NCBI GenBank assembly: GCA_963738135.1
Contig: CAVTVK010000002.1
Coordinates: forward strand, 496,001 to 560,000
DNA: 64,000 nt
Reading direction: 5' to 3'
Origin: Bog-473 sp963738135
Lineage (GTDB): Bacteria; Actinomycetota; Acidimicrobiia; Acidimicrobiales; RAAP-2
Numbering within the stretch: position 1 is the first letter of the stretch; each line of letters starts with the position of its first letter. A program made the position numbers and the translations under genes. This document shows positions 28,438 to 38,012 of this stretch, piece by piece. The notes below the pieces were generated by a model, which saw only the letters and a list, made by a program, of their open reading frames with translations, was not told the origin of the DNA and ran no database searches.

Positions 28438-29815
28438 GCAGTCCCGCTCCTCGACCAAGCCGGCGGACGGCTCGTGGCGAGGGCGACCGGCCGGTCTGCC
28501 AAGCGCCGTTCCTCCTCCATCGGTACCCTTAACCTTCTTTGCCGCGGCGTCGCTCGGACTAGTTGCCTGTGGGGCGACGTTGGCGTGGGCCGGGAGCGCC
28601 GGCACTACCGACCCCACGGCCGACAGGCTCGTTGCTGCTGCCCACCTGGCCGTGCTGGCCACCCTCTCGATGGGAGTGCTCGGGGCCATGCACCAATTCA
28701 CTCCCGTCATCACCCAGCGGCCATTGCGGTCGCTGCGCCTGGCTTACGCCACGTTTTTGAGCTGGCTCACTGCCTCGTGGCTTCTGCCCTTGGGCGTCGC
28801 TACCCGCCAGGAAGGAATCGTCGAAGCTGGCGGGGGACTGGCCGCGGTGGCCATCACCCTGCTCGTGGTCAACCTCTCGGCGCCGCTGGCAGCCCGGGGG
28901 AAAGGGCCGCCTGTTACCGGCTTGCGTTTCGCGCTGGCCGGATTCGTCGTCACCGCGTGCTTCGGGGTGGTCTTCGTGGCGGACCGAAGCGGGGAGTGGT
29001 TCAACCTGTCCGGCCACATTCTCCTCGCTCATGCCGTCGTCGGCCTATTCGCCTGGCTGGGACTTAGTTATGTCAGCGTGGCGGAGAAGCTCTGGCCGAT
29101 GTTTTTTCTTGCCCACGTCCCGGGCCGGCACCGGGCAGGGTGGGTGGCGGTCTGGGCCGTGCCGGCGGGGACGGTATTGCTGTCGCCGGGTCTGCTCTTT
29201 GGGATTCCCGGGCTCGCCTGGTGCGGTGCGGCCATCCTCGCCGTCGGCCTCGGTGCGCACCTGATCTCGTTGGTTCTCCACGTTCGACACCGTCGCCGCA
29301 AGATCGATCTGCATCTCGTCTTCGTGGCCACCTCGGCCTTCTGGCTTCTGGTGGGCGGCGGACTCGCGCTTGCGGGGGTAGTGGTGATGCCCACCCAGCA
29401 CCACCTTGGCGTCATGTTGGTGGCCGGTGCGGTGGCGGCTCTCGGCGGTTGGATCCTCGAGACGCTGGTCGGGCACGCCCACAAGGTCGTGCCGTTCATC
29501 ATGTGGTCGGCACTCCGTTCTCGGGGCGTTGACAAGAATCAGGCGGGCCGGCCGCTCATGTTCGCCGATCTCTACGGACACGGCTGGGCCGCAGTTACCT
29601 ACGGACTTGTAACCGCTGGGATCGGCGCAGTGTGTATCGGCTTCAGTGCAGCCTTGCCGGGTGTGCTCGCATTCGGTGGAGGGTTGCTGGCGGTGGCCGC
29701 CATCGTGGTGTCGCTCAACTTGGCGGTGCGTCCCATCTCAATGTTGTTGAGCGCGAGGGTCCGACCGACGAGCAGAGTTCCCGGCTTGGTCGACGAGCAA
29801 CTCACGACGACCTGA
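28421..29815 (+). CDS. Polytopic membrane protein, NnrS/heme-copper-oxidase-like
   Basis: 464 residues with about twelve membrane helices. Conserved-looking His-bearing segments are 'AAHLAVLATLSMGVLGAMHQ' near 75-95, 'GHILLAHAVVGLF' near 195, 'LHLVFVATSAFWLL' near 295 and 'ETLVGHAHKVVPFIMW' near 350. The spacing of histidines in helices recalls NnrS proteins and the heme-binding subunit of NO reductases, but I cannot match it to either with certainty. It overlaps the small ACP-like gene and is driven by the perfect palindrome at 28073. A role in heme-based NO or O2 handling is inference. Confidence 0.6.
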   Translation: MTMALEQSRSSTKPADGSWRGRPAGLPSAVPPPSVPLTFFAAASLGLVACGATLAWAGSAGTTDPTADRLVAAAHLAVLATLSMGVLGAMHQFTPVITQRPLRSLRLAYATFLSWLTASWLLPLGVATRQEGIVEAGGGLAAVAITLLVVNLSAPLAARGKGPPVTGLRFALAGFVVTACFGVVFVADRSGEWFNLSGHILLAHAVVGLFAWLGLSYVSVAEKLWPMFFLAHVPGRHRAGWVAVWAVPAGTVLLSPGLLFGIPGLAWCGAAILAVGLGAHLISLVLHVRHRRRKIDLHLVFVATSAFWLLVGGGLALAGVVVMPTQHHLGVMLVAGAVAALGGWILETLVGHAHKVVPFIMWSALRSRGVDKNQAGRPLMFADLYGHGWAAVTYGLVTAGIGAVCIGFSAALPGVLAFGGGLLAVAAIVVSLNLAVRPISMLLSARVRPTSRVPGLVDEQLTTT

Positions 29816-29824
29816 TGCCTGATC

Positions 29825-30058
29825 CTATTGCTCGATGAAGATGCATTCTCCGGGACACTCCTCTGCCGCTTCGCTGACCGCGTCCTCGAGTTCGGAAGGC
29901 ACGTGCGCCATCTGCGCCGAGCCGCCCGGATCGTTCAGCACGTGGTCTCCCTCCTTGACGTAGGCGAGACCGTCGCTGAGCAAGGTGAAGACCTGGGGAC
30001 AGATCTCTTCGCACAACCCGTCTCCCGTACAGAGGTCCTGATCGATCCAGACTCTCAT
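29825..30058 (-). CDS. Small ferredoxin ([3Fe-4S]/[4Fe-4S] type)
   Basis: A 77-residue ferredoxin. The cluster motif 'CTGDGLCEEICP' near 10-21 has the middle CxxC cysteine replaced by Asp (C-x5-C-x3-C), as in actinobacterial ferredoxins that carry a [3Fe-4S] cluster and feed P450s or reductases. The last Cys is in 'CPGECIF'. It is the final gene of the suf operon, 45 bp after sufT, and its likely electron donor is the FNR-like protein encoded at 27091. Confidence 0.85.
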   Translation of the reverse strand: MRVWIDQDLCTGDGLCEEICPQVFTLLSDGLAYVKEGDHVLNDPGGSAQMAHVPSELEDAVSEAAEECPGECIFIEQ

Positions 30059-30102
30059 GGTGGATCCTCCTTTGCCTTATCGATCCTGTGCCCGAGGCCC
30101 GG

Positions 30103-30669
30103 TTACCACAGCCCGAGCTCGAGGCGGGCAGCTTCGGACATGCGGCTCGTATCCCAGGGCGGTTCCCACACGAGCTCCACGTCAACTTCGCTGACCCCGG
30201 GCACTTTGGACACGCGTACTCGGGCGTCTTCGCGCAGCACGTCGCCCATCCCACAGCCCGGAGCGGTCATCGACATCTTGATCTCGACCCGGTGGCCTCC
30301 TCCGACGATCGGTCGCGCCTCGCAGGCGTACACCAGGCCGAGATCGACGACGTTGACCGGGATCTCGGGGTCGAAGACCGTACGGAGCCGTTCCATGACC
30401 TGTTCGACGTCGAAGTTCCCGTAGTCCGCTCGAGCCCCGTCATCGGTCGCCTGATCGATCTCGGCGACCTCGATGCCGAGGGCGTCGGCATCCATCGCAT
30501 CGACGCGTGCGAGGCGCCCACGGTCGATCTGGACCGTGAGGCTCCCACCCAGAGTCTGCACCAGCACCACCTGGTCACCCCGGTGGAGCATCACCGACCG
30601 TCCGCCCGGGATCAGGATCGCCGCGCAGTCCCGCTCCAGCTCAATGGGGAGGTGCGGCTGGGCGCTCAT
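30103..30669 (-). CDS. sufT: Fe-S assembly protein SufT
   Basis: A 188-residue protein matching SufT. The N-terminal 80-residue β-domain contains 'LIPGGRSVMLHRGDQVVLVQ'. The C-terminal MIP18 domain has 'VFDPEIPVNVVDLGLVYACE' and 'SMTAPGCGMGDVL', with the conserved Asp-Pro-Glu and Cys. SufT helps load Fe-S clusters into target proteins. Its start overlaps the sufD stop (ATGA), so it belongs to the suf operon. Confidence 0.88.
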   Translation of the reverse strand: MSAQPHLPIELERDCAAILIPGGRSVMLHRGDQVVLVQTLGGSLTVQIDRGRLARVDAMDADALGIEVAEIDQATDDGARADYGNFDVEQVMERLRTVFDPEIPVNVVDLGLVYACEARPIVGGGHRVEIKMSMTAPGCGMGDVLREDARVRVSKVPGVSEVDVELVWEPPWDTSRMSEAARLELGLW

Positions 30670-32050
30670 TGTCGGGTCCCTTCGTCGACGCGTCCGGCTG
30701 GTGGCATGCGTCCGCTCCTTGACCCCGCTTCACCAGTGCCAGCGATGAGACGATCTGCGACGAGCTTCTCCATCCGATCTCGGAGTGGTTCGCGAGAGCA
30801 TCGCTCCACCATCTCATGCGCGAATCCGTAGGTGAGCAAACCTCGAGCCATCGCCTTGGGGATCCCGCGTGAGCGGAGGTAGAAAAGGGCGTCTTGGTCC
30901 AGCCGTCCCACCGCGGCCCCGTGGGTGCAGCTGACCTGATCGGTGAAGATCTCGAGACGCGGTCGGGTGTCCACTTCCGCCTGGTCAGAAAGAATCAGGT
31001 TCTTGTTCGTTTGGCGAGCATCGGAGCCGAGCGCATCAGGACGCACGATGATGTGTCCATTGAAGATGCCATGACCGTGGTCGTTGACGATCCCCTTGTA
31101 GAGCTGCCGGCTCGTACAGTGTGCAGCGGCGTGCTCGACGAGGACCGGATTGTCATGTTGCTGATCACCGCTGGGCATGTACAGGCCATCGAGATCGACC
31201 CGGGCACCCTCGCCGGCCAGGCGAATATTTACTTCATGGCGAGCGAGTTTGCCGCCGAGGGAGACCATCTGTGAGGAGAACCGGCTGGCCCGACTCTGAT
31301 GGACGTCGAGCGACGCAAGATGGAAGGCGCGCTCAGACTCATGTTGGATCTTGAAGTGCTCGATGTAGGCACCTTCGGCGAGGACCACCTCGGTAGCGGC
31401 GTTCGTGCAATAGCGGTCGTCGGTTGACCCGGCGTAGGTCTCGACGATCGTCGCCCGGCTTCCCGCTCCAGCGAGGACAATCGACCGGGGGCTCGAGAGA
31501 AGCGGGAATCCACCGGTATCCGAAATGAAGACCAGTTCGATTGGTTCTTCCACGACAGTTCGAGGGGAGAGCTCGATGAATGCTCCGTCCTCGGCGAGCC
31601 CAGCATTGAGCGCGCCGAAGGCGTGGCGATACGGGGCAGGCTGCTGTGACCACCGTGATCGCAGTTGGCTAGCCCCCTCGGCCAAGATGGAGGCAAGGTT
31701 CGTCACGGTGACGCCAATCGGCAGGGCACTCAACTGGGATCGCTCGGGATCGAGGTGACCGTTGACGAAGACCAAACGGGTCCCATCGGACGGCGCACCG
31801 AGAAACTCGAGAACGTCGAGCGACTGGGCGTGAATCGCGCCGCCGGCTGCGGGCGCGAGCGGCAACTCGAAGATCGGCTCGAGCCTCGTGTAACGCCAGT
31901 CCTCATCCTTGGTGGTCGGGAGACCGTGGTCCATCGCCCACTCGCACGCCTCCAGCCGGAGACGTGCGTGCCAGGCGGGGTCAGTTTTGGTTGCCGGGAC
32001 TCTTGCCAGAAGTTCCCTGACTCGATCGACGGCACCCTCGACAAGGATGG

Positions 32051-32054
<4 letters not shown>
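30666..32054 (-). CDS. sufD: Fe-S cluster assembly protein SufD
   Basis: A 462-residue SufD. The N-terminal helical part has 'DEDWRYTRLEPIFELPLA' and the right-handed β-helix core ends with 'CTHGAAVGRLDQDALFYLRS', the conserved SufB/SufD C-terminus. The length is normal for the family. It forms the SufBC2D scaffold complex in the cytoplasm with the adjacent SufB and SufC. It overlaps sufC by four bases and sufT by four bases, so translation is coupled. Confidence 0.92.
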
Positions 32055-32847
<793 letters not shown>

Positions 32848-32848
<1 letters not shown>

Positions 32849-34294
32849 CAGCCGACGCTTCCTTCGAGGCTGACGCTCAGGAGACGCTGCGCCTCGACGG
32901 CGAACTCCATCGGCAGCTCCTTGAACACCTCGCGGCAGAATCCGTTGACGATCATCGAGGTCGCCTCCTCCTCGCCGATGCCGCGCTGGCGGCAGTAGAA
33001 GAGTTGGTCGTCGCTGACCTTGGAGGTGGAGGCCTCGTGCTCGACCTGTGCCGAGGAGTTCTTCACCTCGATGTAGGGAAACGTGTGCGCACCACATTCG
33101 GGGCCGATGAGCAGAGAGTCGCATTGCGTGTGGTTCCGGGCGCCCTCGGCTGAGCGCAGCACCTTCACCAAGCCCCGGTAGGTGTTCTGGCCGTGGCCGG
33201 CCGAGATGGCCTTCGAGACGATGGTGCTCGTGGTGTTCTTGCCGATGTGGATCATCTTGGTGCCGGTATCGGCCTGCTGGTGGTTGGCGGAGAGGGCGAC
33301 CGAATAGAACTCTCCGACCGAACCGTCGCCCTGGAGCACGACGCCCGGGTACTTCCAGGTGATCGCAGATCCGGTCTCGACCTGGGTCCAGGAGATCTTC
33401 GAACGGGCGCCGGCGCACCTGCCCCGCTTGGTGACGAAGTTGTAGATGCCGCCGCGGCCTTCTGCGTCGCCGGGGTACCAGTTCTGTACCGTCGAGTACT
33501 TGATCTGGGCGTCGTCAAGGGCCACCAGCTCGACCACCGCCGCGTGGAGCTGGTTCTCGTCTCGCATCGGGGCGGTGCAACCTTCGAGGTAGCTCACCTG
33601 TGCTCCCTCTTCGGCCACGATCAGGGTCCGTTCGAACTGGCCGGTTCCTGCGGCGTTGATCCGGAAGTAGGTGGAGAGCTCCATCGGGCAACGCACGCCC
33701 TTGGGGACGAAGCAGAACGAGCCGTCGGTGAACACCGCTGAGTTGAGGGTGGCGAAGAAGTTGTCGCGATAGGGGACCACCGAGCCCAGGTAGGTGCGCA
33801 CCAGGTCTGGGTGGCTTCTGCACCGCCTCGGAGAACGAGCAGAAGATGACGCCGACCTCGGCCAGCTTCGCCTTGAACGTGGTCGCCACCGATACCGAGT
33901 CGACGATGGCATCGATAGCCACGCCCGAGAGCCGCTCTTGTTCGGCCAGGGAGATCCCGAGCTTGTCGAACATCGCCCGCAGTTCGGGGTCGACCTCGTC
34001 CAGGCTGGACGCGGCCGCCTTGGGCTTCGGAGCCGCGTAGTAGATGATGTCCTGGTAGTCGATGGGTCCGTAGGTCACGTTCTGCCAGCGTGGCTCGGTC
34101 AGGGTGCACCAGTGTCGATAGGCCCGCAGCCGCCATTCCAGCAGCCAGTCAGGTTCGCCCTTCTTGGCCGAGATCAGAGCGATGACTTCTTCGTTCAATC
34201 CCGGGGGCACGGTGTCGGTGTCGATGTCGGTGACAAAGCCGTACTGATACTCGTGGCCTGCGAGCTCACGGACATTTGCTGGCACGGATGACAT
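32848..34294 (-). CDS. sufB: Fe-S cluster assembly protein SufB, one frameshift
   Basis: About 480 codons. The start ATG 34294 overlaps the upstream gene stop. The N-terminus 'ELAGHEYQYGFVTDIDTDT', 'YYAAPKP' and 'GVIFCSFSEAVQ', and the later 'NFFATLNSAVFTDGSFCFVP', 'GRCAGARSKISWTQVETGSA' and 'EHEASTSKVSDDQLFYCRQR' are characteristic SufB. One frame change is required near 33820, just after 'FSEAVQK'. SufB is the scaffold where nascent clusters form. No cysteine desulfurase (SufS) or SufU gene is present in this operon. Confidence 0.9.
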
Positions 34295-35532
34295 CAAGAG
34301 CCTGCGGTCCGTGCTCGGCCGATGCGCACCCGCCAAATCTGCGGCCCCGCTTCGAGGTAGTCCCAGGTGAACTCGCCGCCGTGTTCGGCTTCGAACTGGT
34401 AACGGAGTGGTTTGGGGTCGTGGTCGTTGACGAGCACGAAACCTGCCCCGGGGAGGAGCGTCTGGTAGGCATCAAAGATCGACCCGTGGCGGTTCCCGTG
34501 GGGAAGTGAGCGCACGTCCAGCTCAGGCTCATCGTGGTGTTGGGGTTCGGTCGCTTCACGCGGCGTTCCTGGGGCGGTCGCACGCCTCCCGATCCGCACC
34601 CGCCACACCTGCGGACCGGCCTCAAGGGTGGCCCAGGTGAACTCGCCGGCGTGTTCGGCTTCGAACTGGTAACGGAGTGGTTTGGGGTCGTGATCGTTGA
34701 CGAGCACGAAACCTGCCCCAGGGGAGAGGGTGTGGTAGGTGGCGAAGATCGACTGGTGGCGTTGTGCCGGAGCCAGCTGGCGGACATCGAGTACGGGATC
34801 AGTTGCCGAGAGCTGGCCGTTCGACGACAGATCGAGCGTGATTGGTTCAGCGGTGACCGTCCGCGCCAGCCGGTGTAGCGCGGCCGTGACTCTGACGGCC
34901 AGGTCGGGCCTCGGCATGCGTAACGCCGCCCACGCCGACGCGGTGAGCCGGCAGGCGCGGTCTGCATGGCCGGCGTGGGACAGATCGTTTGCCGCCTCGA
35001 GCAGCAGCGATAGCACCACAGCCTCGGGATCGGAGGCCGCGGCATCTTCGGTCAGCGGGGTCTCGTCGCGGCCAGCCTCGGTGAGCCGATGCATCTGGAT
35101 CAGAAGCTGTGCCAGATCTACATCCTCGTCGGCGACGAGTACTGGGAGCAGGATGTCGTTCTCCTTCGCTACGTGCGTGGCGAAGAGCACAGCGATCTCT
35201 TGGGCTTGTGCCTTTGCGACATCTGCAGTGCGAACATCGGCGAGCCGCTCGGCCGCCGAGGCAAGAGTTCGGTGCTCGGCGATCATCTCGGCGACTGTGT
35301 CGGACAATTCAGCACGCGCCGAGGCGACACGGTAGATGGTGTGTTCCTCGGCCAGCGCATGAGGAAGCACTTCGTCGGCGAGGTATGCGACCAACTCGGC
35401 GACGAAGGGTTCGTACGGCGTTCCCGTATCGACGGCGTTCTGCAGCCTGGCAACGCACCGTCCAACTCTTGCCTCGAGCAATCGGTGGTGAGACAGGATC
35501 GCCCCGAGGGCTTCAGTGGCCGTGGTCGTCAT
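34294..35532 (-). CDS. Hemerythrin-tandem DUF2249 fusion heading the suf operon
   Basis: A 412-residue three-part protein. Residues 8-160 form an HHE hemerythrin domain with ligand-type His at about 16, 58, 87 and 120. Residues 165-235 are a helical linker rich in Ala/Leu. Residues 247-318 and 338-407 are two DUF2249 domains, each containing 'GAGFVLVNDHDPKPLRYQFE' and 'GEFTW..LEAGPQ.WRVRIGR'; even their DNA is nearly identical. The four-base overlap with sufB shows it is the first gene of the suf operon. A di-iron NO/O2 sensor or iron donor for cluster repair is a reasonable inference. The promoter region holds the palindrome at 35592, 59 bp upstream. Confidence 0.85.
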   Translation of the reverse strand: MTTTATEALGAILSHHRLLEARVGRCVARLQNAVDTGTPYEPFVAELVAYLADEVLPHALAEEHTIYRVASARAELSDTVAEMIAEHRTLASAAERLADVRTADVAKAQAQEIAVLFATHVAKENDILLPVLVADEDVDLAQLLIQMHRLTEAGRDETPLTEDAAASDPEAVVLSLLLEAANDLSHAGHADRACRLTASAWAALRMPRPDLAVRVTAALHRLARTVTAEPITLDLSSNGQLSATDPVLDVRQLAPAQRHQSIFATYHTLSPGAGFVLVNDHDPKPLRYQFEAEHAGEFTWATLEAGPQVWRVRIGRRATAPGTPREATEPQHHDEPELDVRSLPHGNRHGSIFDAYQTLLPGAGFVLVNDHDPKPLRYQFEAEHGGEFTWDYLEAGPQIWRVRIGRARTAGS

Positions 35533-35591
35533 CGCGTTGCCTCCTCGTCTCGGCCGGCAGGGTCACTTGATGCCTGACCCGGTCCAGTAAG

Positions 35592-35607
35592 TCCAGTCTA
35601 CACTAGA
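35592..35607. promoter_or_regulatory. Recurring palindrome, suf operon divergent promoter
   Basis: TCCAGT-CTAC-ACTAGA: one arm exact, the other 5 of 6. It lies 59 bp upstream of the hemerythrin-DUF2249/suf operon on the minus strand and 219 bp upstream of the membrane-protein start on the plus strand, and could serve both. Confidence 0.62.
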
Positions 35608-35826
35608 GTAATGAAGCTCACTACGCAGGTCGTGGAGGGGTTCGTGAGTGAACCACATGGGCTGGCGGTGGACCGAAGAGGCTGGTTCGTTACGGGTCCA
35701 CCCGTCACCGCGACATCGCAAAAACGCCAGCCGAACTTTGGCTGGACTGATGCATCCGGCCTCTTGCGTCATCGAGCAGGAAGCGAAAGAATTTCGTATC
35801 GACTAAGAGAGAAGAGGAGAACGTAC

Positions 35827-36300
35827 ATGTTGGCAACGAGTACGCCATTGGTCGCCCTTGAGCTGCTGGCAGCTTGTGTGTGGGTGGGAAGCCTTGTCTG
35901 TTTGGCGCTTGTGACGAGTTCAGCCCGTAAGGTTCTCGACGGCCCATCACAGGTGGCCTTCTTCCGAGCCATCGGCCGGCGCTACGGCATCGTCGGTACG
36001 GTTGCGCTTCTGGTCGCGATCGGGTGTGGCTTGGCGCTCGCCTGGCCGCCATCGACGTGGTCAGTCACCATGGATTCTGCCGTTGTGCTCTCGGGGGTGT
36101 TAGTACTCGCGACCATCGCCGGCATGATCCAAGCGCGGGCGATGACCGGACTACGTCGTCGGGTAGTGGGCGCTCCAGGTGATACCGCCGCCGCAGAAGC
36201 ACTTCGTCGGGGCAGGACTCTGGCTAGAGCGTTGCGCGGAACGATGGCCGCGTTGACGCTCAGCGTCCTTGTGCTCGCAGCACAGGCCATCACGCACTGA
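35827..36300 (+). CDS. Four-helix membrane protein (CopD/DUF2269-like)
   Basis: From ATG 35827, with GAGGAG seven bases upstream, the protein has 157 residues. An earlier ATG at 35611 in the same frame gives an N-terminus with no membrane or domain signal and is rejected. Four hydrophobic segments lie at about 8-28, 52-70, 82-98 and 135-153, with 'ACVWVGSLVCLALVTSSARK' at the first. This resembles the four-helix DUF2269/CopD-like group, some of which bind heme or copper. The assignment is tentative. The leader of about 215 bp starts at the regulon palindrome. Confidence 0.6.
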   Translation: MLATSTPLVALELLAACVWVGSLVCLALVTSSARKVLDGPSQVAFFRAIGRRYGIVGTVALLVAIGCGLALAWPPSTWSVTMDSAVVLSGVLVLATIAGMIQARAMTGLRRRVVGAPGDTAAAEALRRGRTLARALRGTMAALTLSVLVLAAQAITH

Positions 36301-36326
36301 CCGCCCGATCACTCGGTTTGCGGAAC

Positions 36327-36763
36327 TTAGTCTCCTACGGGAGACCGAAGTCCCACTGCGAAGCGATTCCAACCGTTGATCGCTACGATGGCGAGCGTGA
36401 GTGCCAAATCTCTTCCTCACTGAAATGGCTTTCCAACGGCTTGTAGATGTCAGTCGGGTGCTCCTGAATTGGGGCAGCATCGTCAGTGCTTCGCACCATG
36501 CCAGCGCAGCGCGCTCCCGGGACGAGTAGCAGGGCGCCTCTCGCCAGACGACCACGAGGTGAAGACGTTGCGCCTCTACTCCTATGGTCGCGGCATTCTT
36601 CGTGTGCATGTCCACGCAGTATGCGCATCCGTTGAGCTGGGACGCGCCGAACTTCACCAGTTCGACGAGTGGCGCTTCAAGAGGGAGCTCTGGCGGAGGC
36701 TACTTCCAATCCAGCTAAAGCCTGAGTCGCGGCCGGAAAGGCCTCTGGGTAATGAACGCGCAC
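36327..36763 (-). pseudogene. AhpD-like carboxymuconolactone decarboxylase family, frameshifted
   Basis: Joined across frames the gene starts at GTG 36763 ('VRVHYPEAFPAATQALAGLE'). It passes to 'VELVKFGASQLNGCAYCVDM' with the CxxC redox pair and 'TKNAATIG', then 'RERAALAWCEALT' and 'PTDIYKPLESHFSEEEI', and ends 'TLAIVAINGWNRFAVGLRSP' at TAA 36327. This is the whole CMD/AhpD family, about 145 codons, with at least three frame changes. AhpD-type proteins recycle peroxiredoxins through the CxxC, which suits the peroxiredoxin region nearby. Confidence 0.6.
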
Positions 36764-37030
36764 GATCGTGTTCCTCCTTCTCCGGGCCCAGGACGGGTTG
36801 CCGCCCGAGCAAAAGTGAGTTCTCATGACCGACCAATCCGTGGGTAACCGGCGGGCCAAGCCATAGAACGAGATGCCATGTCGCGGAGAAAGTCCATTGG
36901 TCGGGCGGAGCCAGGGCTGCCAGGCCGAGCCAGGGTTGCCAGACTGGGCGGTCCCACGATGGCGGCAGCAAACAATTCGAGTAGTTGGACGGGTCATCAG
37001 GACAGCGGGCTTCATACGGTGTCAAAACCC

Positions 37031-37468
37031 TCAGGCGGGCTGAGCGATGAGTGCGTCCGCCGCGCGGAGCCGGGCTGCTAGAGCGCCGAGCATTGTTCGG
37101 GTGATGGGCGGCGCTGCCTCGATGAGCGCGCCGAACTCTCCTCTAGTGAGATTCAGTACCTGCATCGGAGTCTCAGCCATTACTGATGCGCTGCGGCTAC
37201 CCCCGTCGATGAGGGAAAGTTCGCCAAATAAATCTCCGGGGCCAAAAGTGGCCACCGAAAGACCGTGTACTCGGCAGCTCGCGCGACCTGAGAGGACGAT
37301 GAAGCACTCTGAACCCGGTGCTCCCGACACAGTCAATGTGCGCCCCTCGTCGACGGAGACTTGTGTGCCGAGCCCAGCGACCCGTTGAAGCTGTCTGTTC
37401 GTGCAGCTAGCGAACAGAGGCACATGCCTGAGCTGATCCAAGACCTCTCGTGGTACCCGTCTCTTCAT
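37031..37468 (-). CDS. Cyclic-nucleotide-binding domain protein without HTH
   Basis: A 145-residue single-domain protein starting at ATG 37468 with GAGGAG upstream. The cNMP-binding β-roll is clear: 'VPLFASCTNRQLQRVAGLG', 'SECFIVLSGRASCRVHG', 'FGPGDLFGELSLIDGGSRSA' (phosphate-binding cassette) and 'MQVLNLTRGEFGALIEAAPP'. There is no C-terminal Crp/Fnr winged helix, so it is not itself a DNA-binding regulator. The palindrome at 37503-37518 lies 34 bp upstream. It may sense cAMP or simply act as a protein-interaction module. Confidence 0.78.
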   Translation of the reverse strand: MKRRVPREVLDQLRHVPLFASCTNRQLQRVAGLGTQVSVDEGRTLTVSGAPGSECFIVLSGRASCRVHGLSVATFGPGDLFGELSLIDGGSRSASVMAETPMQVLNLTRGEFGALIEAAPPITRTMLGALAARLRAADALIAQPA

Positions 37469-37502
37469 GCGCGTCTCCTCTTGATGGTGCAACTCTATAA
37501 CT

Positions 37503-37518
37503 CTAGTATAAACTAGAG
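37503..37518 (-). promoter_or_regulatory. Recurring palindrome, perfect copy
   Basis: TCTAGT-ATAA-ACTAGA is a perfect inverted repeat extended to 7-bp arms (CTCTAGT/ACTAGAG). On the minus strand it is followed after GT by TATAGA, a possible -10 box. The cNMP-binding gene starts 34 bp downstream. Confidence 0.7.
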
Positions 37519-37900
37519 AAAGAGTGCAAGTCGAGGGTCCCCAGTGAGCCGAGGATCCGCATTGAATTGGGCCCAGTTCGACAGGGCTGCATCGGAGGGC
37601 GCCGTACCACGGGTTCGCACCTTCGCGGGATGACGACGTGTCTTTGGGACTCCCGAGCTACGCCCGGAACCTTTGAGGGAACAACGTTTCAGCTGGCGTC
37701 ATCAGGGACGGGGGACCTTTCCACAGACATCTGGGGAAGAAGGATCGTCCCACGGGTCGACCCGCGCTTGGCGCTCAACATGGGGCCTTCATCCGTGCTC
37801 GTCCGGCACCTTGAGCCAGAATCTTCGATCTCGTTCGAATCCCGAGTATGTCCTAACCAGGTTGCAGAGAAGAAAGGAAGTCATACGGACATTTCGGGAC

Positions 37901-37937
37901 CCCCGGAATCGTTAGAATGCAGGTTTCGATTCCGGGG
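37901..37937. other. Perfect 11-bp hairpin
   Basis: CCCCGGAATCG (37901-37911) is perfectly complementary to CGATTCCGGGG (37927-37937) around a 15-base loop. There is no T run on either side, so a simple intrinsic terminator is not supported. It lies just beyond the 3' end of the MFS locus. Confidence 0.4.
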
Positions 37938-38012
37938 TTCCGAAGATTCCGAGTTCTACTTCAGAACGTGAACTCTGGGCCGTTGAGACGGCTTCTTACA
38001 ACGTAATCCGAT

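Larger units (their letters stand above)
37469..38012. other. Intergenic region with operator and long hairpin
   Basis: About 540 bp. It holds the palindrome at 37503 and a hairpin at 37901-37937. Open frames here show no recognisable protein. The 3' end of the shredded MFS gene starts at 38013. Confidence 0.4.

Noticed and set aside
34360..34730. The near-identical DUF2249 segments as a CRISPR-like or mobile repeat
   Set aside because: Only two copies, in frame within one gene, explained by domain duplication.
35611..35826. An N-terminal extension of the four-helix membrane protein
   Set aside because: The later ATG has a strong ribosome site and begins at the first helix; the extension has no domain signal.
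37567..37971. A 134-codon plus-strand frame
   Set aside because: No recognisable domain, no ribosome site, and it covers the hairpin.
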